Source: Erigeron canadensis (taxonomy: Eukaryota; Streptophyta; Magnoliopsida; Asterales; Asteraceae). From it: a DNA stretch of 64,000 nt. The notes beneath the pieces are model-generated. The model saw only the letters and a list, made by a program, of their open reading frames with translations. It ran no database searches and was not told the origin of the DNA. Where the stretch lies: assembly GCF_010389155.1 (NCBI RefSeq), contig NC_057763.1, positions 4,774,649 through 4,838,648 on the forward strand, in the 5' to 3' direction. Positions 33,239 to 46,048 of the stretch are shown here, in pieces (position 1 is the first letter of the stretch; every line of letters starts with the position of its first letter). The translations under genes and the position numbers were made by a program.

Positions 33239-33478
33239 TGTTAATCGATAGAGTTGGAAAAAAATATATATATTTTCTTGATATAGACGACATACACGAG
33301 CCCTATATTTATACAAGAAAAGAAAACTATTTTTGGTAACATAGGTTAAACAAAGACCGACTCTAATTATTGGACTTAGACCTTTCCTGGACCCTTCCTG
33401 GACCGATGCACTGTTGAGACCTTGATCTTGTATAATCGGGAGGTGATGATATTAATTATGATCCCACATATTCTAACA
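33239..33478 (-). repeat. 3' LTR of copia element C
   Basis: 240 bp, TGTTAATCGATAG...TTCTAACA in window orientation. On the minus strand a TATAAATATAGGG sequence (about 33319-33304) is the likely promoter. It differs from the other LTR by one base. Confidence 0.95.
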
Positions 33479-35587
33479 CTCCCCCTCAAGTTGAATATCG
33501 GGATTACCGAAATTCAACTTGCTCAGACACTTATGAAACATAGATGTTCCCACTGCTTTGGTTAGAATATCAGCAAGTTGGTCTTCAGACTTAACAAAAG
33601 GTAACTTGATAATTCCACTTTCCAATTTTTCTTTTATGAAGTGACGGTCAACTTCCACATGCTTGGTTCTATCATGTTGGACAGGATTCTCTGAAATCTG
33701 GATAGCAGCTTCATTATCGCTCATGATTCGGATACTTTCTTTGGGAGCAAAACCTATTTCAGACACTAGTTTTCTCAACCATAAAGCTTCTGCTAGTCCC
33801 CTAGCTATACCCCTAAACTCAGCTTCAGCACTTGACAATGATACAACTTTCTGTTTTTTACTTTTCCATGTAACCAAGTTATCACCTACCATTGAAAAAT
33901 ACCCAGAAGTAGATCTTCGATTACCTTTGTCTCCTGCCCAATCTGCATCTGTATATATCTGAATCTTTAGATGGCCATTTGCCTTAAATAACACCCCATG
34001 TCCTGACGTTCCTTTAAGATACCTGATAATTCGCAGAACTGCATTCATATGATCTTCCTGAGGTTGATGCATAAATTGACTAACTACCCCAACAGCATAT
34101 GCAATGTCTGGACGAGTATGAGCCAAATAAATAAGTTTCCCCACCAACCTTTGATATTTTCCTTTATCAGTAGTTTTAGCGTCTGTTTTCACAAACAACT
34201 TCTGATTAATGACCATGGGTGTTTCTGCTGGCTTGCAATCAACCATTCCTGTTTCAGCCAACAGATCTAATATATATTTTTTCTGGCAGATAAAAATTCC
34301 ATGTTTAGATTTTGAAACTTCTATTCCAAGGAAGTACTTCAGTTCTCCCAAATCTTTCATTTCAAATTCTGCGAACAAAGCTGATTTTAGTTGGTTGATC
34401 TCTTGTTCATCATTCCCTGTTATAATCATATCATCAACATAAATTATCAAACATGTCACAAGATTTCCTCTATGACGAAGAAATAATGTGTGATCTGAGT
34501 TGCTTTGTTGATATCCATGTTTCTTCATAGCAATAGTGAACCTTCCAAACCAAGCTCTAGGAGATTGTTTCAGCCCATACAAGGCCTTTTTCAACTTACA
34601 AACTTCCCCAAGTTTGAAATCATGGGAAAATCCTGGAGGTGCTTCCATATACACCTCTTCTTTTAGTTCCCCGTGCAAAAAGGCATTCTTTACGTCAAAC
34701 TGGTGAAGAGGCCATCCCTGATTTGCTGCAATTGAGAAAAGAACCCTTACCGTATCTAGTTTTGCAACTGGAGAAAATGTTTCTGAGTAGTCGATGCCAT
34801 AGGTCTGGGTGTACCCTTTGGCAACAAGTCTTGCTTTGTATCTTTCTATTTCCCCATTTGGTTTGTATTTGATGGTATATATCCACCTGCATCCTACCGG
34901 ATCCTTTCCTGTTGGAAGAAAACACTTTTCCCATGTATCATTCTTAATAAGAGCCTCCATTTCACTATCCATGGCCTCCTTCCAATTTTTAAATTTCAAG
35001 GCATGTTCTACATCTGAAGGAATCTCTTCAGAATATAATTTTGCTGCAAATGCTCTTGCTTCTTTGGAGAAAAAACCTTCTACAATATTAGCAAAACTGT
35101 CTACCGGATACCTAGTAGAACGAGAATTTCTTTCTGGAGAGTATCGCTTTGCAGGTATTCCTCTGGTAGATCTTGGTGGAAGAACATATCTTTCTGGAGC
35201 ACTTTCTGTAGTTTCTTCTTCTATATTTTCTGGCTCTTCATTAATATTTTCCTGTACTTCATTAGCTGGAACATCCAAAGAATGGCTTGGTTCAGAATTA
35301 CTTACCTCGGATACCTCGGATATCAGGTCTGGACTCGGGTTGTCACTTTGAGAGGAGGACTGTAAGCTTTTATCTGCAGAATCTTTATCATTTGTGGTAA
35401 CTTGAACTTCTGAACATCGAAGCCAACTCAGTGTGTCACTTTGTTCCTCCCCCTGACCACTGAGTTCTTGAGAGTAGTAATACTTGGTTTCCAAAAAATC
35501 ACAATTCATTGTAGTAAACATACGATGAGTTTTAGGATTGTAACATCTATACCTTTTTGAGTAACCCCATATCCCACAAAGACACAT
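33473..35587 (-). pseudogene. copia pol, RT and RNase H (element C)
   Basis: A 704-residue open frame. After a Ser/Glu-rich linker it has the RT blocks [73 protein letters not shown] and KKALYGLKQSPRAW, the catalytic IIYVDDMIITG, and LGELKYFLGIEV. RNase H follows with YTDADWAGDKGNRRSTSGY, SLSSAEAEFRGIARG, MSDNEAAIQISENP and TKHVEVDRHFIKEKL. The domain part is intact; the break at about 35560 (A5 run) separates it from integrase. Its stop overlaps the LTR/PPT edge. Confidence 0.93.
33479..33493 (-). promoter_or_regulatory. polypurine tract of copia element C
   Basis: The minus strand reads CAACTTGAGGGGGAG directly before the 3' LTR. Confidence 0.9.
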
Positions 35588-37453
35588 TTTTCAGCACACG
35601 GTTCAAGTTTGTTGCGATATGATTTTGGAATATGTACAAAAACCGTACATCCAAATACTCTAGTGGGCAAGGTAAGAACAGATGGGAGCTTATGAAACTG
35701 AGAGAGGACTTTTAAAGGGGTTTTCATATCTAGAATCTTTGTAGGAAGACGATTGAGCAAATAGGTAGCAGTAGCTAATGCTTCAGGCCAAAAACTTTTT
35801 TGGAACTAAGGACTCAATAATAAGTGCCCTAGTCATATCTAAAAGAATCCTATTTTTCCGTTCAGCCACACCATTTTGTTCGGGGGTGTGAGGACAAGTG
35901 GTTTGATGGATTATACCCTTAGATTGAAAAAACAGGTTCATTTGTGAATTCACATACTCCCTACCATTATCTGTTCTCATGATTTTGATAGATTTTTGAA
36001 ATTGAGTTTGAATCATGTTATAAAACACAGTAAATCTATCATAAACTTCATCTTTATTTTTCAAAAAATAAATCCATGTCATTCGGGTGCAATCATCAAC
36101 AAAGATCACAAAATATTTAAAATTATGACCTCCACTAATCGGTGCAGGACCCCACACATCTGAATGAACTAAGGAAAAAGGAGATTCAACCCTAGTATTA
36201 TGAGGTTTAAAAGATTGCCTATGACTTTTTGCTAAAATGCAAGTTTCACACTCAATCTTTTTATTCAAAGGGAAAAGTTTTGGAAACAAAATATGCAAAT
36301 AACTAACTGAGGGATGCCCCAATCTTCTATGCCACAACCATGCTTCTCTTTCACTGGTTCCATGGGCAAGCATGACAGTCCCACTTTCAGCAACTTCATC
36401 AACATAATACAGTCCTCCTTTCTCAGTGCCACGCCCAATGATCCGTCCCGTCCTGATATCCTGTAACAAACAGAAGGTTGGATGCATGAGAACTGAGCAA
36501 TTAAGTTCTTTTGTCACATGAATTATTGACAGAAGTTTATGAGATAAAGATGGAACATAAAGACAATTAGTTAAATTGATGTTTGGAGAAATCGTAACAG
36601 ATCCTCCATTCATAACTTCCATTCTCCCTTTATTAGCAGCTTTAATATGGGTCTTTCTAGGTTTTGAAAAAATTTTAAAATCTGATAGATCGTAGGTCAT
36701 AGTGTCGGTTGCACCACAATCAAAAATCCAAGACCCATTTGTTTCAGAGTGATCGGATTGGGCCATGAACCCATTTCCTATTAACTTCGGCCCATTTGTC
36801 CTTTTTGGCCCAACAGTCGATCCATTAGGGTTTTTTATAAAAATAACTTTATTTTTTGTATAAAAAGGTAGTTTTGGAAACTTAGGAAACATTTGTTTCC
36901 TGATTATATTGTGTGGCTGTGTGTGTGAGAGAGAAAAGCCTCCCCCCTTACCTTCCACCACCGAATAGCCACCCCCATCTACGACTTCGGCCGCCGCTAC
37001 CCCACCGAATCCCTTCTCTGTCTTCCGGCCATCACTGCTGCTACCTTCTTTGGTGGGGTTAGCTCGAGCGGTAGAGGTCTTGTTTTTCTCCGATGGGTTG
37101 TATCGACGACTTTTCTTGTTTTCTGTCCACCATGGTGGATAACCGACTAGTCGGAAACACTGGTCTTTGGTATGTCTTTCCATACCACATTCATCACATG
37201 TAAGATCTGATTTATCATCTTTAATCATGTGTTTTTGTTTATCATTGAAACGATTGAATCTCTTGGTAGCAAGCCCAAACCCGTTTTCTTCTTTCACCAT
37301 CAATCCGGTGGCGATACCTTGTGCTTCTCCGACATCAGTGACGGTTGCTCCCAAAATCTTTTGGTGAGCAGCCTCTTTCCGTATGGTAGCATATGCAACT
37401 TCCGCCGCCGGAAGTGGGTCGGTTCTAAGAATCTCCCTTTTTTGTTGATTCAA
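35506..37453 (-). pseudogene. copia zinc knuckle, protease and integrase (element C)
   Basis: In order: the gag zinc knuckle CDECGMERHTKDQC (CX2CX4HX4C); the protease WIFDCGATDTMTYDL, which has DCGAT where DSGAT is usual; pre-integrase LWHRRLGHPSVSYLHIL with CETCILAKSH; and integrase VHSDVWGPAPISGG, MRTDNGREYVN and TPEQNGVAERKNR with the D, D, E triad. A frameshift in an A6/T5 homopolymer at about 35783 moves the C-terminal integrase (NRLPTKIL, FGCTVFVHIPKS) to another frame (35760-35506), which then shifts again near 35560. The domain set is otherwise complete. Confidence 0.92.
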
Positions 37454-38056
37454 ACGTCCGATCTAATCCGTTCAAAAATTGGAATAATTTTTGTTCGGAT
37501 CGAATCCTATTATAGGTTCTGATATCTTCAGGACATGTCATCGGGTTTGGGTCCTGTCGATCGATCTCGCCCAGACGCCTTGTAATGTGATCCAGAAGTC
37601 TTCGAGTGACTTGTCGCTTTGCTTGAGTTCGTTGGCCTTGATGTGCAAATTAAATGCTTGTAGTTTATCTTTTCCGCTGCTGTAAGTAATTACTAAAGCA
37701 TCCCACAGTTCTTTTGCGGTGGAAAATTCGGTAAGATTCCCGGCTATCATTGGTTCTATGTTTTGAATGAGCCACGAGAATACGACCAGGTCATCTTGTT
37801 CCCATGACTCATATTGTTCACTTGTTGATTTTTCTGGTGGTTTTTCGGTTAAGTGTGTCAAAAGTTGTTTTGATCGGCCTCCTATGGAAACCCGAATCAT
37901 ACGGGTCCATAAGGAGTAATTAGTACTATTTAATTTTAAATTGATTTGAAGATTGTCGGTTAATTTTGGATGTTGAGATTGATGTTTGTTGTTCTGTAAC
38001 AGGTTTGCTAATTGTAATACCAAATCGTTACCCGAGCCGCCGGTCTCATCGGCCAT
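37440..38056 (-). pseudogene. copia gag (element C)
   Basis: It starts at ATG 38056 (MADETGGSGNDLV), 87 bp inside the 5' LTR edge. The gag core is clear: INLKLNSTNYSLWTRMIRVS, WEQDDLVVFSWLIQNIEP, FSTAKELWDALVITYSSG and DKSLEDFWITLQGVW. The open part stops at 37538 after a frameshift near a GATCGATCGA repeat (about 37560); in the next frame QKLFQFLNGLD and FESTKKG continue the protein until a second break in an A6 run at about 37440, after which the zinc-knuckle frame follows. Confidence 0.88.
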
Positions 38057-38130
38057 GGTGGCTTAGGTATTGATTTAGGTGATATAAATTGAAAGAGGGA
38101 TTTAAGGGTAGATGATGAAGCCCATCGAGG

Positions 38131-38142
38131 GCTCTGATACCA
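38131..38142 (-). other. primer-binding site of copia element C
   Basis: The minus strand reads TGGTATCAGAGC directly after the 5' LTR. This is complementary to the 3' end of plant initiator methionine tRNA, the usual primer for copia reverse transcription. Confidence 0.93.
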
Positions 38143-38382
38143 TGTTAATCGATAGAGTTGGAAAAAAATATATATATTTTCTTGATATAGATGACATACA
38201 CGAGCCCTATATTTATACAAGAAAAGAAAACTATTTTTGGTAACATAGGTTAAACAAAGACCGACTCTAATTATTGGACTTAGACCTTTCCTGGACCCTT
38301 CCTGGACCGATGCACTGTTGAGACCTTGATCTTGTATAATCGGGAGGTGATGATATTAATTATGATCCCACATATTCTAACA
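38143..38382 (-). repeat. 5' LTR of copia element C
   Basis: 240 bp, one mismatch (T at 38192) against the LTR at 33239-33478. Confidence 0.95.
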
Positions 38383-38438
38383 TCACCAATACCGACGCCA
38401 CCAGTCACTGCCGCCGCATTGCACGGGTAATCTTCTCG

Positions 38439-39542
38439 CTCAAATTATTCGTTTAATAATAAGTTATTGGTGACAGACTCACTACTCTATCAAAATCCTT
38501 AATTAGAGAATTAGTGAAACTAAGATAAAATCTATTTAAAGAAATTTAACGTTTGAAAATGCGTTGTGTAGATAGGGTGGTTTGAAGGCATATTTGTATT
38601 GCTTGGCGTAGTCTTGGTTCCATATTCTTTCTTTGAATTCGTGTCCCATTCTTACATTAAAGGTCCAAAGATTGGTGACAAAAGGTGAAACATATATTGA
38701 TATTCAAGATGAATTTTATGGAATAAGTGATTGAACGGTGTCGAATTTATGGACGCTTTTCCTTTCAAAGTTCAAAGTACTAAACCTTCAAAGTTACACT
38801 AACTTATACCACTTTTTAGTTTTTATTGACCGCACTAAGTTACTAAGAACGTTTACTTTACAAGCCGTATTTTGACCAATAGAATCTGCTTTTATTTTCT
38901 TTTCGTTTTTTTGTTTTGTCATCTTACTAAGGTTTTTTTTTTAACAACAAATTAATTATATTACAAGGTAAGACCGAAACAGTTACATCAATATATCACG
39001 TCAAATAATTAGGAGATATCTGCCATAAAAGCCAAACTAATCTATCATTTCTACTTCAACAATTAATCAAAAAAAGGAAGAGGAATTAATATCTTTAATA
39101 ACTTCTACACACTCGTTAAAGTATTACCATTGAAGACGACATTAATCAGTTGGTAATTTCAACTGAATTATATGTATCTATGTGCTTTCTAGAATTCTAG
39201 GAGATGAACCAAGTTAAGACTTGTTAACGTATATTACTGTACAAATTATTCTAACACTTTGTTAATTAATGAAATAGGTTCGTTACTGAGAAGTAAAATA
39301 AGCAAAGATAGAGTACACAATTAATTCATTTTAGAATCATGTGTAACGTTTCACATGGTTTAAGTGCATTATCATAAACTACGTGGATGTCCTCACCATA
39401 CGACAACAATACACAACGTTCGATATGCCGTGACGATGCTAAACTCGAACCAAACATATGTTTAAGAAATTATATTATCCGATAATGCTCTGATGATTTG
39501 GAAAAAAAAAAAAATTTCCTACAAAAAAAGTCATATAATAAA
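38439..39542. other. gene-free AT-rich stretch
   Basis: No coding signal, repeat array or RNA gene that I can support. Confidence 0.4.
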
Positions 39543-39845
39543 GGGATAATGACATACGAATGCAACCACTTATGACAAAATGGTTATATAATGTAGTGAT
39601 CTACTCGGGTAGCTATGTAATATATGCACCTATGTTTGGCTATACTATGTAAAATATGTAAGGACCTTACATAATATAGCAAAAAAAAAATGCATAGGTC
39701 ATTACATTGATTGACCAAAATAAAAAGGTCCTTACATATTATAACAAAAAAAACATAGGTGCATACATTACATAGCCACCTAAGTAGGTTACTACATTAC
39801 ATAACCATTTTGTTATAGGTGGTTACATTCGTATGCCATAATCCC
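39543..39845. mobile_element. Mutator-type MITE with ~100-bp inverted repeats and 9-bp target duplication
   Basis: The arms begin GGGATAATGACATACGAATG and GGGATTATGGCATACGAATG (right arm reversed) and match for about 100 bp through TGACAAAATGGTTAT, ATGTAGT and ATGCACCTATGTTT. The flanks are a perfect 9-bp duplication, TATAATAAA (39534-39542 and 39846-39854), which indicates a Mutator-like (MULE) origin. No coding sequence. An unrelated-sequence relative with the same start lies at 62271-62561. Confidence 0.93.
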
Positions 39846-42401
39846 TATAATAAATGTGATAGAAAATTAAATTAATAATTGTATAAGAGAATATAATTAA
39901 TGAAATATTTTGGACATTATAGTTGGGATATACCAGCTGAAAATGTTTAAAGTTGTTAAGATGCTTGTGGGATATATTTGGTATCAACTCTGTCTTGAAA
40001 AAGAGAAGCGGGTAAAATTTGTAGACAACGAAAATATGAGAAATTTTTGTAGAAATAAAGGCAATCTTGTACGAGTAATTTAGATGGTTTTAATTTAATA
40101 TCCAACATGTCCATTTCAGGATGTCTTCTATTAAAAGTTCACTTTAAAAGATATAAAAAATTTAATTGATTAATATTATCAGAAATACCTTACATAAGCT
40201 CTTAATTATAAAAGTCAACGAACTAATAAATAGATGATAGAGTAGAAAAAAAATGCTATTTTACAAAAAATGACATGCAATACTAATATTCTTTTCAAAC
40301 TATGTATTTCGGCCAAGTATACAAAACGAAAGGAGTAATTAACAAGCCCATAAGCGTTGATGATTTAGCCCAACCATTTGCCCAAAACTCAGGCCTATGG
40401 CTTGTGAAAAAGAAATCAAGTATCTTGTCGTTTTTCGAACAAAATTCTTATATCAAACGGTTAAGATTTGCGGGTTCCAAACAAGTACACGATATATTCG
40501 TTATAAGTTGGGGTTTATAATCACTCGATATTAGTTGTATTAGTTTGTTAGGAGTCATAAACTGGCTTTTTTAATCGGGTATTACAAATACACGGAGGCA
40601 AGAAAAAATGAAAGTGTCGAAAAGTTAAATTTACAAAGATCATGTCATGTTGAGTTACGTACATATATATTTTTTTAATAATATCTTTTAACATGTATAA
40701 AAAATACTACTTTATTACTATATATAAAAAAAATCCTTTTCTACATTTAGTGATAAAAATTTATAATTTTTATTCACATTGTACATAACCCATAAGACAA
40801 TTAGCAAAATCATTTTAGCTTTTTGGCTTTAAAATAAACTTCTCGCACAATTTTTGTAACGATATAAAACATCTTCATAAAATTAATTATAAAAAATTTA
40901 TATTTATTAAATAATTAAAAACTCATGTTTTTTTTCTCTCTCTCCAACTAGATCATTAAAAAATGAATAGAGAGTGTCTTAAAAAATGTATTGTTTTATA
41001 TTAAATCATATTTTATTGTTTTTATTGTTTTAAGTTTGACACCAATTCTATTATTTTCATCGTCTATACAAATCTATCTTTTAATCATTTTCCTTTGTTT
41101 ATTGTTTTATACTTTTATGATTTTTTAAAAATCATTCTTTTACTATATGAAGTAACAACTTGTTTTATTCCACATTGCGTATGTCACGTATGATGAAAGA
41201 TTGAAAGGCATGTTCCAATTACTGCTGGAAATTGTAGTATGATGTCCACACTCCAAAGTCTTGGTCATTTTCGAATTTTGACCAAAAAGATTGAAAGAAA
41301 TTATATATATATATATATATGGCTACCACTACAAAGAGAAAAAAATAAGATTATCTTTTGATCTAAACCATTGAAAATAAACCCACAAATTAATCTCCAC
41401 CATTTAAATTGAAAGTCAACTATATTATCTAACTATGGTAAATCTTTTATGATATTTAATGTAACTATTTTTATACATCACATTAATAAACTTGCTTTTT
41501 AGAGTTTAACAAATATTGTAAGTGATGAAGCTGTGCATTTCGTGTAAGTTGCTTATGGACATTTACATATATACAGTAATATATACCAACTTTTATTAAT
41601 AATTCTTCTTTACGTTAACTTAGTTAATGATACATAGGTAGAGGTAGCAAAAGCTTATGACAAAAAAGTTGTAGCATCTAGATGCTTTAACAAATACAAA
41701 ACATTTTAATTAAGATAGATATTGTACAGGATTTCATTAGTATTTATGATATTTTTTTAGTGTAGATAGAAAACATAAACTTTAAAACTTTAACTAAGTT
41801 TTAAGGTATGTTTGGTATAAAACTTTCAAGCTAGGGTTGTGTCTAGGAGCTTCGAGATGTAGTTAGGAGCTGAAACTTTTATTTCAACCTTTTTACACAA
41901 AACTTTTATTTTAAAAATCCTTTTTCGGGTTCTTTATGAGCTTTTTTCGGGTTGAGACTTTTGATCTCAAATGAATAACCAAACAACACTATCATTTTAA
42001 CGGTGAAAGCTTGGGGCTTTTAAACTCCTAAAAGCCTCCAAAACCCCCTTGCATTTTTTTTTTGCGACAACTCAGTGACACGACATGAGAAAAAATTTAC
42101 CGTATAATGGTTTTTATGTTTTAACAACTGATAAAAATCAACACTACTATTAATTTATGAATATGATGCAATGTAATATAATAGAAGAAAAGATTAAAAA
42201 CGGAAGGGGATAGTGATTATATAAAAGGACCGATGGGGTGTGAGGTGGAAACTATTTATGGTTGCTGTGGAAAAGCTTACTTAAAACCAGACGTACATAA
42301 TCATTTTAATTATTAGCTTTAATTTTTGAAAATTTTTGCAATCTCATAATTTATTATTCTTCAACTGTTTGAAAATTAGTATACCTGTATATCATCATTT
42401 A

Positions 42402-42446
<45 letters not shown>

Positions 42447-42649
42447 AGATTTCTAAATTCTTTATCATATAGCAATTTAATATCATTATACTATTTTTTG
42501 TTGGAGATCAATTTTTCTTTTTCCTTTTAACAATATGTATACTAATCGGTCCCATTTTTTTTAATCATATTAAATCTTTTGTTTTGTTTCTTTAATTGTA
42601 TTGTTATTTCTTATTTTGTTAGCTTTTAGTTATATATATGTATCTATAC

Positions 42650-42695
<46 letters not shown>

Positions 42696-43942
42696 TTGTG
42701 TTATAATTACCAAGTAACACATCTATAGACTAAACAATATTTAAAATATGAATTAAACAAATATATAAGAAGTTTGGCTTATAGATTTTCTAAATAATTA
42801 AAAAATAAAATAAATTACCATTTAATTGTGAGATCGCATGTCAAGTAAATATATAAGATTGTTTGAATCCTACGGTGATAAACTATAATATAAACATTTA
42901 ATTAAGAGTTCATATGTCAAGTAAAAATGTTAAAAAAATGTTAGTTTGTTGAATCTAAGTTCAAAGTCATAAGAAATAATAGCTATCTGAGTTTACATTT
43001 TAAAGCTTTCTATACAAGATAAATTTATATTTTTCCCACTTTATGTCATATGTTTATATCAAAACAAACATATTTGTTCGATATTATATGCGGTAACTGG
43101 GGTAATGGTGATCAGCTTTGTCAATCATCTATTTTAAATTTTGATTGTAATTTAATGGTGGAATGTTTAAAAAAAAAGGTTAGGTTGAATAATTATATAT
43201 AAATAATATAAATATTAAAGCTATAAGGTAGAGACTTAATATGGTATATTGGTACTTATTATTTAAAACTAAGACCAATCATATACTTTGCAGTAAGCCT
43301 ATTTCGGATCTGCATACGGTTGACGGATTGAAGCTTTATTACCCTAACTTAACCTTATAAATTTTTTAAGACAGTAACTTCAACTCGAACCTGAGTCAGT
43401 TCTACCGAAGCGATCTAATTAATATGTTGATTTCTGGGTTGGTAGGTTGATTTCAGGTCACATGGGTTAGTAAAAGTAGGTTGGCAAGTTAAATGAGTTG
43501 GCGGTTTAATCCCGTGTCATGTGTGTTGGTGGGTTGACACTTGAGAGGTTGATTCTAAGTCAAATTGGTTGTGGAATAAAATGAGTTTATTGGCAGGTTG
43601 ACTTATCAACCCCAAAAGTCAACCTGATCCCAAACCAAAAAAATCAAGTTGGCGGGTTACCAGGTCAAGATTTCACCACCCTAACCCAATCTTTCAAGTC
43701 GGTTTCAAGTCAAAATTGGGGTAAGATCAAGCATTGAAAATTTTAATATATATCAAACTGATTAAATTCGGGTAACTCTCGAAGGAGGATCTGGTTAGGA
43801 CAATTAAATTTAAATCTCTTTGTAGATTTCACAATGCCATCTTATACCAATGACTATTTTAATGTAAGATTATTTTGTTTAAGTTTATGAGATAAAGTTG
43901 ATCATGTTTTGTATGCTTATTAATATATTTTATTGTTTCTAT
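39846..43942. other. 4-kb gene-free AT-rich stretch with microsatellites
   Basis: No gene supported. The short frame near 40302-40520 shows no domain. Microsatellites are (TA)n at 42405-42443 and (AAT)n at about 42650-42694. A possible diverged hAT-like MITE lies at about 41812-41990 (GTATGTTTGGTAT near the left end and ACCAAACAACACT near the right), too weak to call. At 42643 a TCTATACA start after A could be a Helitron 5' end belonging to the terminus at 43970. Confidence 0.4.
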
Positions 43943-43970
43943 CCCGGTCAACGACCGGGTATAGATCTAG
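43943..43970 (+). mobile_element. canonical Helitron 3' terminus
   Basis: Stem CCCGGTC / GACCGGG (43943-43949 and 43953-43959) with a 3-base loop, then 7 bases and CTAG (43967-43970), followed by T. The upstream TC start could be at 42643 (TCTATACAATAATAAT), which would give a 1.3-kb non-coding Helitron, but that is uncertain. Confidence 0.7.
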
Positions 43971-44606
43971 TAGTATAATGTATGTGGGCATCACGTCAAC
44001 GCTTTCAAGTCTTAGTCAATTGTGCGTTGACATTCAAATATTTAGATTCCAGTACAATGTTTCAAATGTTGGTTTTTCATGTCGAATCGGTTTAATGATT
44101 AAAAAATTCCGGAAGTTATTAAACTCATTGGTTTAACAGGTTAATTAAATTTACAAAGTTATACCTTATGGAAATCAAGGAACGATCACATCTTTAATTC
44201 GATCTAAACAATGGTCGTTCGAGAAAATTAAAGAAACCTACTTTTTCCATGTGGCTACCTACAAGATCAAAATTCGGTCATTTGGATAGAAATACTTGGT
44301 CTTCCTTTAATTTTAATTTTTTTATGTATTTCTTAACTCCATGTTCTGTATTTCAAGCTCTTTGCTTGTTTGATTTTAATATGAGGAGTGATATATCTAC
44401 AACAACTTTTAGTCACTCACAACAATGCATATTTTATACAGTTGTACATCATACAGTATAACATGTACATTTATTATGAATGGCAAAAAAATAGTTTAGA
44501 TGTATAAGATGGCTGTTAAAAAAAATATTACAAAGTTAATTATACATACAATCATCAGATTAGTAATAATACCATAGAATTTATACACACACTCCATCAT
44601 ATTAAA

Positions 44607-44909
44607 CTAGACATATGCTCGCACTACATGGTGGTGTGGCACTGTAGCGATAGCGGCAACGGGTGGTGGCGGTGGTGCGGTGGTGGTAACGGTGTGAGTA
44701 TTAATGTAAAAGTGATTAACGTAAAAAGGAGTAGTATAATTATTTTAAAAGTTGAGGGATGTATGTTTTCAATAATATCATTAAGAGTATTATTGATATC
44801 TTAGGTGAAAATGTTTAAATTGATGAACAAAATAAATGTGTATTTTAGGATTATCAAATACTTAATTAAAAAAATTAGAAATAACAAATGTTTTATTATG
44901 TAGTATAAA
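44607..44909 (-). mobile_element. short Helitron-like element (about 303 bp, diverged 5' end)
   Basis: On the minus strand the 3' part is rich in CCACCACCGCC and ends CGAGCATATGTCTAG at 44607 before T, matching the family ends. The 5' end (TATACTACATAATAAAAC) lacks the TC because of mutation. It has the same size and layout as the copies near 8766, 31284 and 31593. Confidence 0.5.
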
Positions 44910-46048
44910 AAATATTGAGATAAAAATAATGAACGGTCATAACATAGTTTCAACAATACAAACAATAAAATGAACAAGATTAAAACTTAATTTCTACATT
45001 ACATAATGGGTAAAGTGCAGTTCACTCAAAAAAAATATAATCTTTTATTTTAGAAGATCTCCCACTATTTATAAACAAATAAAGAAAACAACCATACGAT
45101 TTTTATATAAACTACATTTAAAATACAGATGTTTATGCAAAACCAGTAAAAGGGTGTTATTGTTATACAAATCATATAACAGTACTTAGTCGAAAGTTCA
45201 AAGATAATACAAAATATAGAGACCCTAGATTTCTTAAGACCTAAAACGATGTCTAGTCATATAAAACTATTGAACCATAGGTCATCCGTCCATTTCATGT
45301 TCTCAATGTTGGAAAAATCGTTATAGGTTCTCATAGATAATTATCATTAATCTGCTATCTAATAATTTTATGACATTACAGTCATTACAAATCTTTTTAA
45401 AAGTTACATTTCGTTGACTTGATTTGGATCTCAAAATTACTCATTCCATTGACTTGGTAAATTATTCGGTAAATACCGGTACTGAGCTAGTATCGAACCG
45501 TTCGTTCAATACCAAAAAGTCCAAAACCGAATACGTTGCAATCCTTTATTAAACTGGTAGGCTTTTTTATTTATTAATTGGGCTTTTCTTCTTTTTTGGG
45601 CTTTCTGGATCCCAAATTTCAATAAAAGATTACTAGCCCGCACATTGCAGCCGCAATCGCTTACAACATATAAATTGTTGCAACTGACGATAATTTTCAA
45701 CATGAATATAAGGAAATAGGGCTACAAACACAACATTTCTAATAGTAGAATGATATTTAAACGACTGAAAGAACAAAAAAAAAGTATTTCACTAAGTATT
45801 GAATGATAGATCTCTATGTCATAGAACATTGAAAACGAATGGAACTTTGATATATGTTAACAACACAACAAATGACATCCACAACATCATCTTGACTTGC
45901 AACGGCTAGTTTGACTTGTAAAAGGGATAATTCTTGAGACTGCCATTTTAATTGCTTAAAATCCTTACTAACTTGATTGACTTGTCTCCACATTCGCGAA
46001 TTTTGACCTATTTGACTATGTTTGATTTTTGTTGACTATGTGATTAAT
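44910..46048. other. gene-free stretch
   Basis: No gene, repeat array or RNA supported. Confidence 0.35.

Larger units (their letters stand above)
33239..38382 (-). mobile_element. young, structurally complete Ty1/copia element C (5144 bp)
   Basis: Two 240-bp LTRs (33239-33478 and 38143-38382) beginning TGTTAATCGATAG and ending TTCTAACA differ at one position (C at 33288, T at 38192). The target duplication TCACC is perfect (33234-33238 and 38383-38387). PBS and PPT are next to the proper LTRs for a minus-strand element. Gag and pol are all present in order. Short LTRs and the TKHVEVDRHFIKEKL RNase H end suit an Ale-like lineage (inference). It inserted into a short Helitron-like element. 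The coding region has four frame breaks despite the young LTRs. Confidence 0.95.
33028..38438 (+). mobile_element. short Helitron-like element split by a copia insertion
   Basis: It starts TCTATACTTTTTTATAAATC after A at 33027 and runs to 33238, then resumes at 38388 after the copia element and one target-site copy, ending GCATTGCACGGGTAATCTTC then TCG at 38438. Without the insertion it is about 262 bp. It aligns with the 31284-31569 copy. Confidence 0.6.

Noticed and set aside
40302..40520. 72-codon open frame (MYFGQVYKTKGVINK...)
   Set aside because: No recognisable domain, AT-rich surroundings, no promoter or repeat context; likely chance.
41812..41990. hAT-type MITE
   Set aside because: Only about 13 bases of imperfect terminal similarity and no clear 8-bp duplication.
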